DNA from: Rhodobacteraceae bacterium UBA2553
GTDB taxonomy: Bacteria > Pseudomonadota > Alphaproteobacteria > Rhodobacterales > Rhodobacteraceae
DNA: 8,366 nucleotides
Direction of reading: 5' to 3'
Assembly (NCBI GenBank): GCA_002340515.1
Contig: DDMF01000162.1
Location: 16,908-25,273, forward strand
Both the position numbers and the translations under genes were made by a program. A model generated the notes under the pieces. It had not been told where the DNA came from, did not search any database, and saw only the letters and a program-made list of their open reading frames with translations. Of the stretch, positions 1 to 5,576 are shown piece by piece. Each line of letters starts with the position of its first letter. Within the stretch, counting starts at the first letter, position 1.

Positions 1-40
1 CGTCGTCATGATCATCATCGTGATCGTCGTCATGATCATC
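1..40 (-). repeat. 12-bp tandem codon repeat encoding Asp-His-Asp-Asp
   Basis: In the frame of the secreted protein the codons run GAT-CAT-GAC-GAC, GAT-CAC-GAT-GAT, GAT-CAT-GAC-GAC, a tandem array with a 12-bp period and synonymous variation between units. It continues beyond the window start, so the number of units is unknown. Such an array could change length by slippage. The result is a charged, His-containing tail. Confidence 0.75.
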
Positions 41-280
41 AGGCCCATCTTCTCGCTTGGTCAACTCACCGTCACTACGATAACGACGTTCAGTTTTTCC
101 AGCAGCCCCCGTGGCTTCAACCTTGTAGCCATTATAGCGCTTTTTGATTTCAACATGGGTGTAACCCTCGTTCACCAGCTTTTCGAAAATCTCTTGGACA
201 ACTGGGTCACTGGTTTGCGCCAAGGAGGTGCTCGTCAAAAGACCTGACAAGACCGATATATATATCACTTTTTTCCACAT
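1..280 (-). CDS. Secreted PepSY-like protein with Asp/His-rich tail, C-terminus outside the window
   Basis: The ATG at 280-278 has a good Shine-Dalgarno (AAGGAAA on the minus strand, AGGA at 292-289, 8 nt away). The 93 visible residues begin with a Sec signal peptide: Lys3-Lys4, a hydrophobic core at about residues 5-18, and a likely signal peptidase I cut after Ser-Leu-Ala21. Residues 25-75 follow the small PepSY-like pattern: a helix (VVQEIFEKLVNEGY), then beta strands (HVEIKKRYNGYKVEA, KTERRY, DGELTK). From residue 81 the chain becomes a repeated Asp-His-Asp-Asp tail that runs off the window. I infer a periplasmic or exported protein; metal binding by the tail is plausible but unproven. 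Ile6 and Ile8 use the ATA codon, and the region is AT-richer than its neighbours. It is separated from trpB by that gene's terminator, so it is its own transcription unit. The PepSY assignment rests on pattern, not a search. Confidence 0.82.
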   Translation of the reverse strand, partial: MWKKVIYISVLSGLLTSTSLAQTSDPVVQEIFEKLVNEGYTHVEIKKRYNGYKVEATGAAGKTERRYRSDGELTKREDGPDDHDDDHDDDHDD

Positions 281-392
281 AACTCGTTTCCTTTTATTCG
301 ATGTCACTCTCGTTCACCGTTAATCCAAGCGTGCCTGAACGGTCGGTGCGGACAGGGTGCCGATAAAAGCATCCGTGGAACAGTTACATTTG

Positions 393-446
393 GTTTATGA
401 AGGCTGCCATAAACAATGGACCTATGCGCATAAACTTCAGTTTATG
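393..446. promoter_or_regulatory. Operator-like cluster: four copies of GTTTATG/CATAAAC in two inverted pairs
   Basis: The first inverted pair is GTTTATG at 393-399 and CATAAAC at 408-414 (8-nt spacer). The second is an 18-bp perfect palindrome, CATAAACTTCAGTTTATG at 429-446 (2-nt spacer). The two symmetry centres are about 34 bp apart. The stems are AT-rich and no T-tract follows, which fits paired protein binding sites better than a terminator. The cluster lies in the 281-558 gap, 113-166 bp upstream of the secreted-protein start and beyond the trpB terminator, so the secreted-protein gene is the likely target. The binding protein is unknown. I could not identify a convincing -35/-10 pair between the cluster and the start codon. 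The rest of the gap holds nothing else I recognise. Confidence 0.5.
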
Positions 447-497
447 TAGTTTAATATGAATATTTGCATGTCGATGTGATTGATCAGGCCGAAATGC

Positions 498-524
498 AAA
501 AAGGCGAGGTTTCCCCCGCCTTTT
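498..524 (-). terminator. Intrinsic terminator of trpB
   Basis: Read on the minus strand, an 11-bp stem (AAAAGGCGGGG against CCTCGCCTTTT, with one G-U pair) closes a GAAA tetraloop and is followed by a run of five T. The arms are 514-524 and 499-509. It begins about 34 nt past the trpB stop codon. The GNRA loop, GC-rich stem and U-tract are the standard intrinsic terminator layout. Confidence 0.9.
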
Positions 525-558
525 CTCATAGTCCCGGAACAAAAACCGTGTGGCCGGG

Positions 559-1806
559 TCAGTCCACATCGCGCCCTTCGGTGTCGGACATGTCAAAACC
601 CAGATATTTTGCCACGGTGAAAATATCTTTGTCTCCCCGCCCGCACATATTCATACAGATGATGTGATCGGCAGGCAGGGTCGGTGCGATTTTCATCACA
701 TGGGCCAGCGCGTGGCTTGGCTCAAGCGCCGGGATGATGCCTTCGGTTGAACACGACAATTGGAACGCCTCAAGTGCTTCTTTATCCGTGATCGACACAT
801 ATTCCGCGCGGCCGATTTCATGCAGCCAGCTATGCTCGGGCCCGATGCCCGGATAATCCAGCCCGGCCGAAATCGAATAGCCGTCAAGGATTTGCCCGTC
901 GTCATCCTGCATCAAATAGGTTCGGTTGCCATGCAGCACGCCGGGACGACCACCCGTCAAAGATGCGCAATGCTCCATCTTGGCGTTCACACCTTTGCCG
1001 CCAGCCTCGACGCCGATAATGCGTACGCTTTCATCGTCAAGGAATGGGTAAAAAAGACCAATGGCGTTGGATCCGCCACCGATCGCGGCAATCACCGTGT
1101 CGGGCAGACGGCCTTCGGCCTTTTGCATCTGTTCTTTGGCTTCTTTGCCGATGATCGACTGAAAATCGCGGACCATCGCCGGATAAGGATGCGGGCCAGC
1201 CGCGGTGCCGATACAGTAAAACGTGTCGCGCACATTGGTCACCCAGTCGCGCAGCGCGTCGTTCATCGCGTCCTTAAGCGTGCCACGGCCACTTTCAACC
1301 GCGATCACCTCGGCACCCAAAAGCCGCATCCGAAACACATTGGGGGCCTGACGCTGAACATCATGCGCACCCATATAGACCACACATTTCAGACCAAATT
1401 TGGCACAAACCGTGGCCGTGGCCACTCCGTGCTGCCCTGCCCCGGTTTCGGCGATGATCCGGGTTTTGCCCATGCGGAGGGCCAGCAGGATCTGCCCCAG
1501 CACGTTGTTGATTTTATGCGCGCCTGTGTGGTTCAACTCGTCGCGCTTCATATACACTTTAGCGCCGCCCAAGTGTTTGGTCAGCCCTTCGGCAAAATAT
1601 AGCGGTGATGGACGGCCCACATAATGGGTCCACAAATCATCCATCTGCGCCCAGAAACTGTCATCGGTCTTGGCCTTTTCATATTCGGCCTCTAGCCCCA
1701 AGATCAGCGGCATCAGCGTTTCTGACACAAACCGGCCCCCAAAATCACCAAAGCGGCCCTTTTCATCGGGACCGTTCATAAAGCTGTTGAAGAGATCGTT
1801 GGACAT
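559..1806 (-). CDS. trpB: Tryptophan synthase beta chain
   Basis: TrpB is the cytoplasmic PLP enzyme that condenses indole with L-serine to give tryptophan, working in an alpha2-beta2 complex with TrpA. The 415-residue protein is full length. Visible landmarks are HTGAHKINN with the PLP-binding Lys98, the catalytic Glu120 in AETGAGQHG, the phosphate-binding loop GGGSNA at 243-248, the GLDYPGIGPEH segment near 315-325, and CGRGDKD at 388-394. The residue before GRGDKD is Cys388, where the E. coli enzyme has Ser377 hydrogen-bonding the cofactor nitrogen. The start ATG at 1806 has a modest upstream AAGGGG. It lies 165 bp downstream of trpF, and a strong terminator follows. No trpA lies next to it: the next gene is the unrelated secreted protein, so the alpha subunit must be encoded elsewhere. 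Confidence 0.98.
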   Translation of the reverse strand: MSNDLFNSFMNGPDEKGRFGDFGGRFVSETLMPLILGLEAEYEKAKTDDSFWAQMDDLWTHYVGRPSPLYFAEGLTKHLGGAKVYMKRDELNHTGAHKINNVLGQILLALRMGKTRIIAETGAGQHGVATATVCAKFGLKCVVYMGAHDVQRQAPNVFRMRLLGAEVIAVESGRGTLKDAMNDALRDWVTNVRDTFYCIGTAAGPHPYPAMVRDFQSIIGKEAKEQMQKAEGRLPDTVIAAIGGGSNAIGLFYPFLDDESVRIIGVEAGGKGVNAKMEHCASLTGGRPGVLHGNRTYLMQDDDGQILDGYSISAGLDYPGIGPEHSWLHEIGRAEYVSITDKEALEAFQLSCSTEGIIPALEPSHALAHVMKIAPTLPADHIICMNMCGRGDKDIFTVAKYLGFDMSDTEGRDVD

Positions 1807-1901
1807 GGCGCGCGCCCCTTATTTGCAGGTGTTTCTACGTGCATAGGCTGGACGGAAGCGCATTTCCAGCGGATTTTTGGACAGGCCTGAGGAAAGGCAT
1901 A

Positions 1902-1920
1902 GAAAAGGGGCGCTGCCCCT
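1902..1920 (-). terminator. Possible weak terminator downstream of trpF
   Basis: On the minus strand a 6-bp stem AGGGGC/GCCCCT (1920-1915 and 1911-1906) with a 3-nt loop is followed by TTTTC. A second small hairpin, GGCT/AGCC at 1932-1922, precedes it. The short stem and broken T-run make termination uncertain. It may cut or only dampen read-through from trpF into trpB. It is also the GC-rich part of the 3'-end repeat described at 1942-1962. Confidence 0.35.
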
Positions 1921-1941
1921 CGGCTTTCAGCCTCACCCCAA

Positions 1942-1962
1942 GATATTTTTAGCAAGAAAAAG
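1942..1962 (-). repeat. 3'-end repeat, copy A (after trpF)
   Basis: The plus-strand string GATATTTTTAGCAAGAAAAAG is nearly identical to the one at 5547-5568. It ends 9 nt from the trpF stop codon and is followed, in the direction of transcription, by GC-rich inverted repeats (1906-1932). The second copy holds the same position relative to its gene. I recall similar sequences after many genes in Rhodobacterales, but that is memory and not a search. Confidence 0.5.
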
Positions 1963-1971
1963 CAGGCCAGC

Positions 1972-2658
1972 TTAGGCCGGGCGTCCTGTTGCTGCGGCTA
2001 CAAAATCCGCAATCAATTGTGCGCTTTTTTCACCGAGGGTGCTTTCCACACCAGATGAGACGTCCACCTGTTTTGCCCCCGTCAGACGCATCGCTTCGGC
2101 CACGTTTTCTGGTGTCAGCCCGCCCGCCAACATCCATGGGCAGGGCCAGTATTTGCGTTGCACCAAGCGCCAATCAAAGCTGATGCCATTGCCGCCCGGC
2201 AGGTCAGCCCCACGGGGGGCCTTGGCGTCAATCAGAAGCTGATCCGCCACGGGGGCGTAGAGGTCGATCTGCGCGACGTCATCCTCGGTTGCGATGCCAA
2301 TGGCTTTCATCACGGGCAAGCCATAACGCGCCTTTACGTAAGCCACGCGCTCTGGGCTTTCAGCCCCATGCAGTTGAAGCATATCAATGGGAGCTATGGT
2401 TGTGATCTCGTCTAAAAGCGCATCAGCGGCGTTCACCGTAAGCGCAACTTTCGCGACACCAAAAGGGACATGCTCGGCCAAAGCGGCGGCCTCATCGGGT
2501 GTAACGTGGCGCGGGGATTTGGGGAAAAACACAAAGCCCACGTAGCGCGCGCCAGCATCTGCCGCCGCCCGCACATGTGTGGGGTCTTTCAATCCGCAAA
2601 TTTTCACGGCAGCGTTTGGTTTTCCAGAGGCCCCACCGGGCATCACAAATTCGCTCAC
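1972..2658 (-). CDS. trpF: Phosphoribosylanthranilate isomerase
   Basis: TrpF catalyses the Amadori rearrangement of N-(5-phosphoribosyl)anthranilate to CdRP, the third step of tryptophan synthesis, as a single-domain TIM barrel. The 228 residues include VKICGLKDP with catalytic Cys21, GFVFFPKSPRHV at 41-52, LQLHG at 94-98, LLIDAK with catalytic Asp144, a phosphate-loop region GGNGISFDW at 155-163, LAGGLTPENV at 177-186 and VDVSSGVES at 198-206. The chosen start is GTG at 2658; GAGG lies 4 nt upstream, and its G-T-G-A overlaps the stop of the LapA-domain gene, pointing to translational coupling. An ATG at residue 6 (2643) is possible but lacks a nearby ribosome binding site. The extra residues before VKICG are slightly long for the family. 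It is the last gene of the tight ihfB - LapA-domain - trpF unit. Confidence 0.96.
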   Translation of the reverse strand: MSEFVMPGGASGKPNAAVKICGLKDPTHVRAAADAGARYVGFVFFPKSPRHVTPDEAAALAEHVPFGVAKVALTVNAADALLDEITTIAPIDMLQLHGAESPERVAYVKARYGLPVMKAIGIATEDDVAQIDLYAPVADQLLIDAKAPRGADLPGGNGISFDWRLVQRKYWPCPWMLAGGLTPENVAEAMRLTGAKQVDVSSGVESTLGEKSAQLIADFVAAATGRPA

Positions 2659-3005
2659 TTCGCCTCATCCAGCATCGCCAGAATATCATCGCCTGCTTTG
2701 GCTTTTGGCTCTTTAAGCTTTTTGACTTCGCGGATTAGGGCGTCACGCTCTTTCATCGTACGTTTGCCCGCGGCGCGCAGCTTGTGTTCGCGAAGCCATT
2801 CCCAAACAAACCCCACCAGCACACCGCCGATCAGCCCAAGGAAGATCACGATGAAGAGTGGCAGGCTGATGGACCAGCTAAAGCCCAAAAAGCCCGAGAG
2901 TTCCTCAGGCAATAGATTCAGCGTCACCATGGCCCGGTTGGCCATGGCAATGGTCACCAACACGACCGCAAGGGCCGCTAGGAATGCGTAACGAATATAC
3001 CGCAT
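2655..3005 (-). CDS. LapA-domain (DUF1049) inner-membrane protein
   Basis: This 116-residue protein has two predicted transmembrane helices, about residues 4-22 and 47-70 (the second containing FIVIFLGLIGGVLVGF), with a short loop between them. A basic cytoplasmic tail follows, likely helical at 70-100 and rich in Lys/Arg/Glu. This is the layout of the LapA family, whose E. coli member works with LapB in controlling lipopolysaccharide synthesis through LpxC turnover; whether this protein does the same is not shown. The ATG at 3005 has GAGG 5 nt upstream, overlapping the end of ihfB, whose stop lies 9 nt away. Its own TGA lies inside the GTGA start overlap of trpF. The position between ihfB and trpF is one I recognise from related genomes. 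Confidence 0.85.
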   Translation of the reverse strand: MRYIRYAFLAALAVVLVTIAMANRAMVTLNLLPEELSGFLGFSWSISLPLFIVIFLGLIGGVLVGFVWEWLREHKLRAAGKRTMKERDALIREVKKLKEPKAKAGDDILAMLDEAK

Positions 3006-3014
3006 TAATACCTC

Positions 3015-3296
3015 TTATTTTCCGTTCAAACGGTCCCGCAAGAGTTTGCCCGTTTTGAAGAAGGGCACATGTTTCTCTTCGACCTGAACCGATTCACCCG
3101 TGCGTGGGTTGCGCCCGACACGAGCATCCCGTTGCTTGACTGAAAATGCGCCAAATCCGCGCAACTCCACCCGATCACCACGCGACATCGCCTCGACGAT
3201 CTCATCAAAGATCGTATTCACAATGCGCTCGACATCACGTTGATAAAGATGCGGATTTTCGTCCGCGATTTTCTGGATCAATTCCGACCGGATCAT
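3015..3296 (-). CDS. ihfB: Integration host factor subunit beta
   Basis: IHF beta pairs with IHF alpha to bind and sharply bend DNA in the minor groove, helping replication, recombination and transcription. The 93-residue protein matches the family length (94 in E. coli). It shows the N-terminal helical region MIRSELIQKIADENPH, the strand ELRGFGAFSVKQRDAR, the DNA-intercalating arm GRNPRTGESV with Pro64, and the C-terminal VPFFKTGKLLRDRLN. The start was placed at ATG 3296, six nt after a run of six G. The frame stays open upstream to an ATG at 3449, but that 51-residue extension is not family-like and has no sensible homologous pattern. It heads the ihfB - LapA-domain - trpF unit. Confidence 0.96.
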   Translation of the reverse strand: MIRSELIQKIADENPHLYQRDVERIVNTIFDEIVEAMSRGDRVELRGFGAFSVKQRDARVGRNPRTGESVQVEEKHVPFFKTGKLLRDRLNGK

Positions 3297-3431
3297 ACAT
3301 ATCCCCCCAAGCTTTCGGTGTGGCATCAATTTGCCACCCTTTTGTTGTTGCCCCATAGGAGCAAACGGCCTTTCGATAAACAAGCCCTCAGGCGCCAAGT
3401 CGGCGATTTTCCGACAAAAAAACCGTAATGA

Positions 3432-3460
3432 GCTGTATTTTTCGTCCATTCGTCGGTGAA
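3432..3460 (-). promoter_or_regulatory. Weak candidate promoter for ihfB
   Basis: The 319-bp gap 3297-3615 holds the rpsA terminator and then no gene. On the minus strand TTCACC (3460-3455) and TACAGC (3437-3432) are 17 bp apart and match the sigma70 boxes only partly (4/6 and 3/6). This would give a leader of about 125-130 nt. Because the rpsA terminator separates the genes, ihfB needs its own promoter somewhere here. The choice of these boxes is a guess. Confidence 0.22.
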
Positions 3461-3560
3461 TTCACAAGGTTTTTAGCCGGGGTCTGCGCGGAATATCGAA
3501 TATGCCCCCGGTGCCAAAACCCGCAAAACCATGATTCGGAACCAAAAACAGACAGCGCAT

Positions 3561-3592
3561 AAGAAAACGGCCCCGCCGAAGCGAGGCCGTTT
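3561..3592 (-). terminator. Intrinsic terminator of rpsA
   Basis: On the minus strand AAACGGCCTCGC (3592-3581) pairs with GCGGGGCCGTTT (3576-3565): twelve pairs with one U-G, closing a C(UUCG)G tetraloop. A TTTTCTT tract follows. It lies 24 nt past the rpsA stop codon. The extra-stable tetraloop and U-tract make this a strong call. Confidence 0.93.
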
Positions 3593-3615
3593 CAATGTGC
3601 TTTAATCCAGATGGA

Positions 3616-5292
3616 TTAGTCTTTGTTCAGAGCTGCGCCCAAGATATCGCCAAGCGAAGCGCCCGAATCCGACGAACCATACTGTTCAACGGCTTCTTTT
3701 TCTTCTGCGATTTCACGTGCTTTGATCGACAGACCCAGACGACGCGATTTGGCATCCACGTTGGTCACGCGAACGTCAAACTTGTCACCGATGCCGAAAC
3801 GCTCTGGTCGTTGGTCAGCACGGTCACGGGCCAGATCCGAGCGACGGATGAAGGATTTCATGCCTTCATAGTCAACTTCGATGCCGCCTTCTTCGATGGC
3901 CGTCACTTCAACAGTGATGATCGAACCGCGCTTCACGCCGCCAATGGCTTCTGCAAACGGGTCGCCAGCCAGGGCTTTGATCGACAGCGAGATACGCTCT
4001 TTGTCGGTGTCCACTTCGGAGACAACGGCCTGAACCATATCGCCTTTTTTGAAGTTCTGGATCGCTTCTTCGCCACGTTCGTCCCACGAGATGTCGGACA
4101 GGTGAACCATGCCGTCGATTTCGCCGTCGAGACCAATGAACAGACCGAATTCGGTGATGTTCTTGACTTCGCCTTCGACTTCGGTGCCGGCAGGATGTGT
4201 TTCTGCAAACACTTCCCATGGGTTGCGCATGGTCTGCTTGAGGCCAAGGGAAACGCGACGCTTGGCGCCATCGATTTCCAGAACCATGACTTCAACTTCT
4301 TGGCTGGTGGAAACGATTTTGCCTGGGTGTACGTTTTTCTTGGTCCAAGACATCTCAGACACGTGCACCAGACCTTCTACGCCTGGCTCCAGCTCAACAA
4401 ATGCACCGTAATCGGTGATGTTGGTCACGCGGCCAGTGTGCACTGATTCCAGTGGGTACTTGCCAGCAACCAGATCCCAAGGATCGTCTTGCAGCTGTTT
4501 CATGCCCAGCGAGATGCGGTGGGTTTCTTTGTTGATCTTGATGACCTGAACCTTGATGGTTTCACCGATCGTCAGGATCTCAGATGGGTGGTTCACACGG
4601 CGCCATGCCATGTCGGTAACGTGCAGAAGCCCGTCAACACCGCCGAGGTCAACAAATGCACCATATTCGGTGATGTTCTTAACCACACCATCAATCGAGT
4701 CACCTTCCGCCAGCTTGCCGATAACTTCGGCGCGCTGTTCGGCACGGCTCTCTTCAAGGATCGCACGACGTGATACAACGATGTTGCCACGACGACGGTC
4801 CATTTTCAGGATTTGGAATGGCTGCTTCAAACCCATCAATGGGCCAGCGTCACGCACAGGGCGCACGTCAACTTGTGAACCTGGCAGGAACGCAACAGCG
4901 CCGCCCAGATCAACCGTAAAGCCGCCTTTAACACGACCAAAGATCGCACCTTCGACGCGTGCGTCGTCAGCATATGCTTTTTCCAGACGATCCCATGCTT
5001 CCTCGCGGCGGGCCATCTCGCGTGAGATAACAGCTTCGCCACGGGCGTTTTCAGCGGCGCGGAGGAAAACCTCTACTTCGTCGCCAACAGCAATTTCAGG
5101 AGCTTCGCCGGGGTTCGCGAATTCTTTTACGTCAACGCGGCCTTCCATTTTGTAGCCTACGTCGATGATGGCTTGGCCATTTTCGACTGCGATGACTTTA
5201 CCTTTGACAACTGAACCCTCTTCGGGTGTGTCCATTTCGAAGCTTTCTTGCAAGAGAGCTTCGAAGTCTTCCATTGATACATTTTGAGCCAT
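3616..5292 (-). CDS. rpsA: 30S ribosomal protein S1
   Basis: S1 is the large RNA-binding protein of the 30S subunit that unfolds and holds mRNA for initiation. The 558-residue protein (557 in E. coli) contains six S1/OB-fold repeats at about residues 27-93, 111-176, 197-265, 284-352, 370-439 and 456-525. Repeats 3 and 4 are the most typical, with NITEYGAFVDLGGVDGLLHV and NITDYGAFVELEPGVEGLVH. The two N-terminal repeats are the divergent, ribosome-anchoring ones. The tail SLGDILGAALNKD looks like the conserved end of alphaproteobacterial S1. The start ATG at 5292 has AAAAGGAA about 12 nt upstream and a closer GAG; the Shine-Dalgarno is not ideally spaced. The usual cmk-rpsA neighbourhood is interrupted here by a nitroreductase and its regulator. 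Confidence 0.98.
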   Translation of the reverse strand: MAQNVSMEDFEALLQESFEMDTPEEGSVVKGKVIAVENGQAIIDVGYKMEGRVDVKEFANPGEAPEIAVGDEVEVFLRAAENARGEAVISREMARREEAWDRLEKAYADDARVEGAIFGRVKGGFTVDLGGAVAFLPGSQVDVRPVRDAGPLMGLKQPFQILKMDRRRGNIVVSRRAILEESRAEQRAEVIGKLAEGDSIDGVVKNITEYGAFVDLGGVDGLLHVTDMAWRRVNHPSEILTIGETIKVQVIKINKETHRISLGMKQLQDDPWDLVAGKYPLESVHTGRVTNITDYGAFVELEPGVEGLVHVSEMSWTKKNVHPGKIVSTSQEVEVMVLEIDGAKRRVSLGLKQTMRNPWEVFAETHPAGTEVEGEVKNITEFGLFIGLDGEIDGMVHLSDISWDERGEEAIQNFKKGDMVQAVVSEVDTDKERISLSIKALAGDPFAEAIGGVKRGSIITVEVTAIEEGGIEVDYEGMKSFIRRSDLARDRADQRPERFGIGDKFDVRVTNVDAKSRRLGLSIKAREIAEEKEAVEQYGSSDSGASLGDILGAALNKD

Positions 5293-5329
5293 GTGGTCTC
5301 AGATTCCTTTTCAAGTCGTTTTCGGGCCT

Positions 5330-5412
5330 CGTGGTTGTCTCCACGGGTCTTGGATTTTCCAATTTGGTCAACAGGTTAGCCGCAAAGCAAAGAGGGCCGG
5401 ACGTCCCGACCC
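5330..5412 (-). promoter_or_regulatory. Hairpin-rich 5' leader of rpsA
   Basis: Three inverted repeats lie in the transcribed direction upstream of rpsA: GGGTCGG/CCGGCCC (5412-5406 and 5400-5394, 5-nt loop, one U-G pair), TTGGA/TCCAA (5362-5358 and 5354-5350, 3-nt loop) and CGTGG/CCACG (5345-5341 and 5334-5330, 6-nt loop). The last ends 37 nt before the start codon. In E. coli, rpsA is controlled by its own product through a structured leader without a strong Shine-Dalgarno. The array here fits that idea but is not proof of it. Confidence 0.35.
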
Positions 5413-5424
5413 TGCTCAATTTTC

Positions 5425-5490
5425 CCTGTATCGCGGCGTTTTCACCTTGTCGACAGGGCGGGTCATACGCCGAAACTGCCAATAAAGCAA
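5425..5490 (-). promoter_or_regulatory. Candidate rpsA promoter region
   Basis: Two overlapping minus-strand candidates have 17-bp spacers: TTGCTT (5490-5485) with TATGAC (5467-5462), and TCGACA (5453-5448) with TACAGG (5430-5425). Neither is a strong match. They would give leaders of roughly 130-170 nt, including the hairpins at 5330-5412. rpsA is separated from cmk by a divergent gene pair, so a promoter in or near this gap is expected. Confidence 0.28.
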
Positions 5491-5508
5491 GGGGCAAGAG
5501 CCGCGAAT

Positions 5509-5543
5509 GCCGGAGGCTTTTCCAAGCAAGAAATGCCTCCGGC
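5509..5543. repeat. GC-rich inverted repeat downstream of the nitroreductase
   Basis: GCCGGAGGC (5509-5517) and GCCTCCGGC (5535-5543) are perfect 9-bp inverted arms. After one mismatch four more pairs (TTTC/GAAA) extend the stem, leaving a 7-nt loop. On the minus strand no T-run follows the hairpin, so it is not a classical intrinsic terminator for the nitroreductase; on the plus strand GGGGATATTTTTT follows. It is the structured half of copy B of the 3'-end repeat. Confidence 0.6.
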
Positions 5544-5546
5544 GGG

Positions 5547-5568
5547 GATATTTTTTACAAAGAAAAAG
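5547..5568 (-). repeat. 3'-end repeat, copy B (after the nitroreductase)
   Basis: The plus-strand string runs GATATTTTTTAC then AAAGAAAAAG and matches copy A at 1942-1962 apart from a few positions. It lies 8 nt from the nitroreductase stop codon (copy A: 9 nt from trpF), in the same orientation, and is again followed by a GC-rich inverted repeat. The two flanking genes are unrelated, so this is repeated DNA rather than shared coding sequence. Confidence 0.5.
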
Positions 5569-5576
5569 GCCAAAGA

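Noticed and set aside
8..247. 79-residue plus-strand open frame starting with a hydrophobic Ile/Val run
   Set aside because: The run is the complement of the Asp/His codon repeat. The minus-strand frame has a signal peptide and a ribosome binding site, so it is the real gene.
255..266. 12-bp palindrome GATATATATATC
   Set aside because: It lies inside the signal peptide codons and is a simple TA run. An operator role cannot be supported.
760..1602. 280-residue plus-strand open frame opposite trpB
   Set aside because: It lies wholly antisense to a certain gene, its composition (His/Arg/Asp-rich) looks like a complement translation, and no family features are visible.
2470..2991. 173-residue plus-strand open frame across trpF and the LapA-domain gene
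   Set aside because: Antisense to two well-supported genes, with no ribosome binding site or family pattern.
3297..3449. 51-residue N-terminal extension of ihfB from an upstream ATG
   Set aside because: IHF beta proteins start at the MIRSEL-type N-terminus. The extension is not family-like and the shorter start gives the normal length.
3595..4446. 283-residue plus-strand open frame opposite rpsA
   Set aside because: Antisense shadow of a highly codon-biased ribosomal gene, with no recognisable domain.
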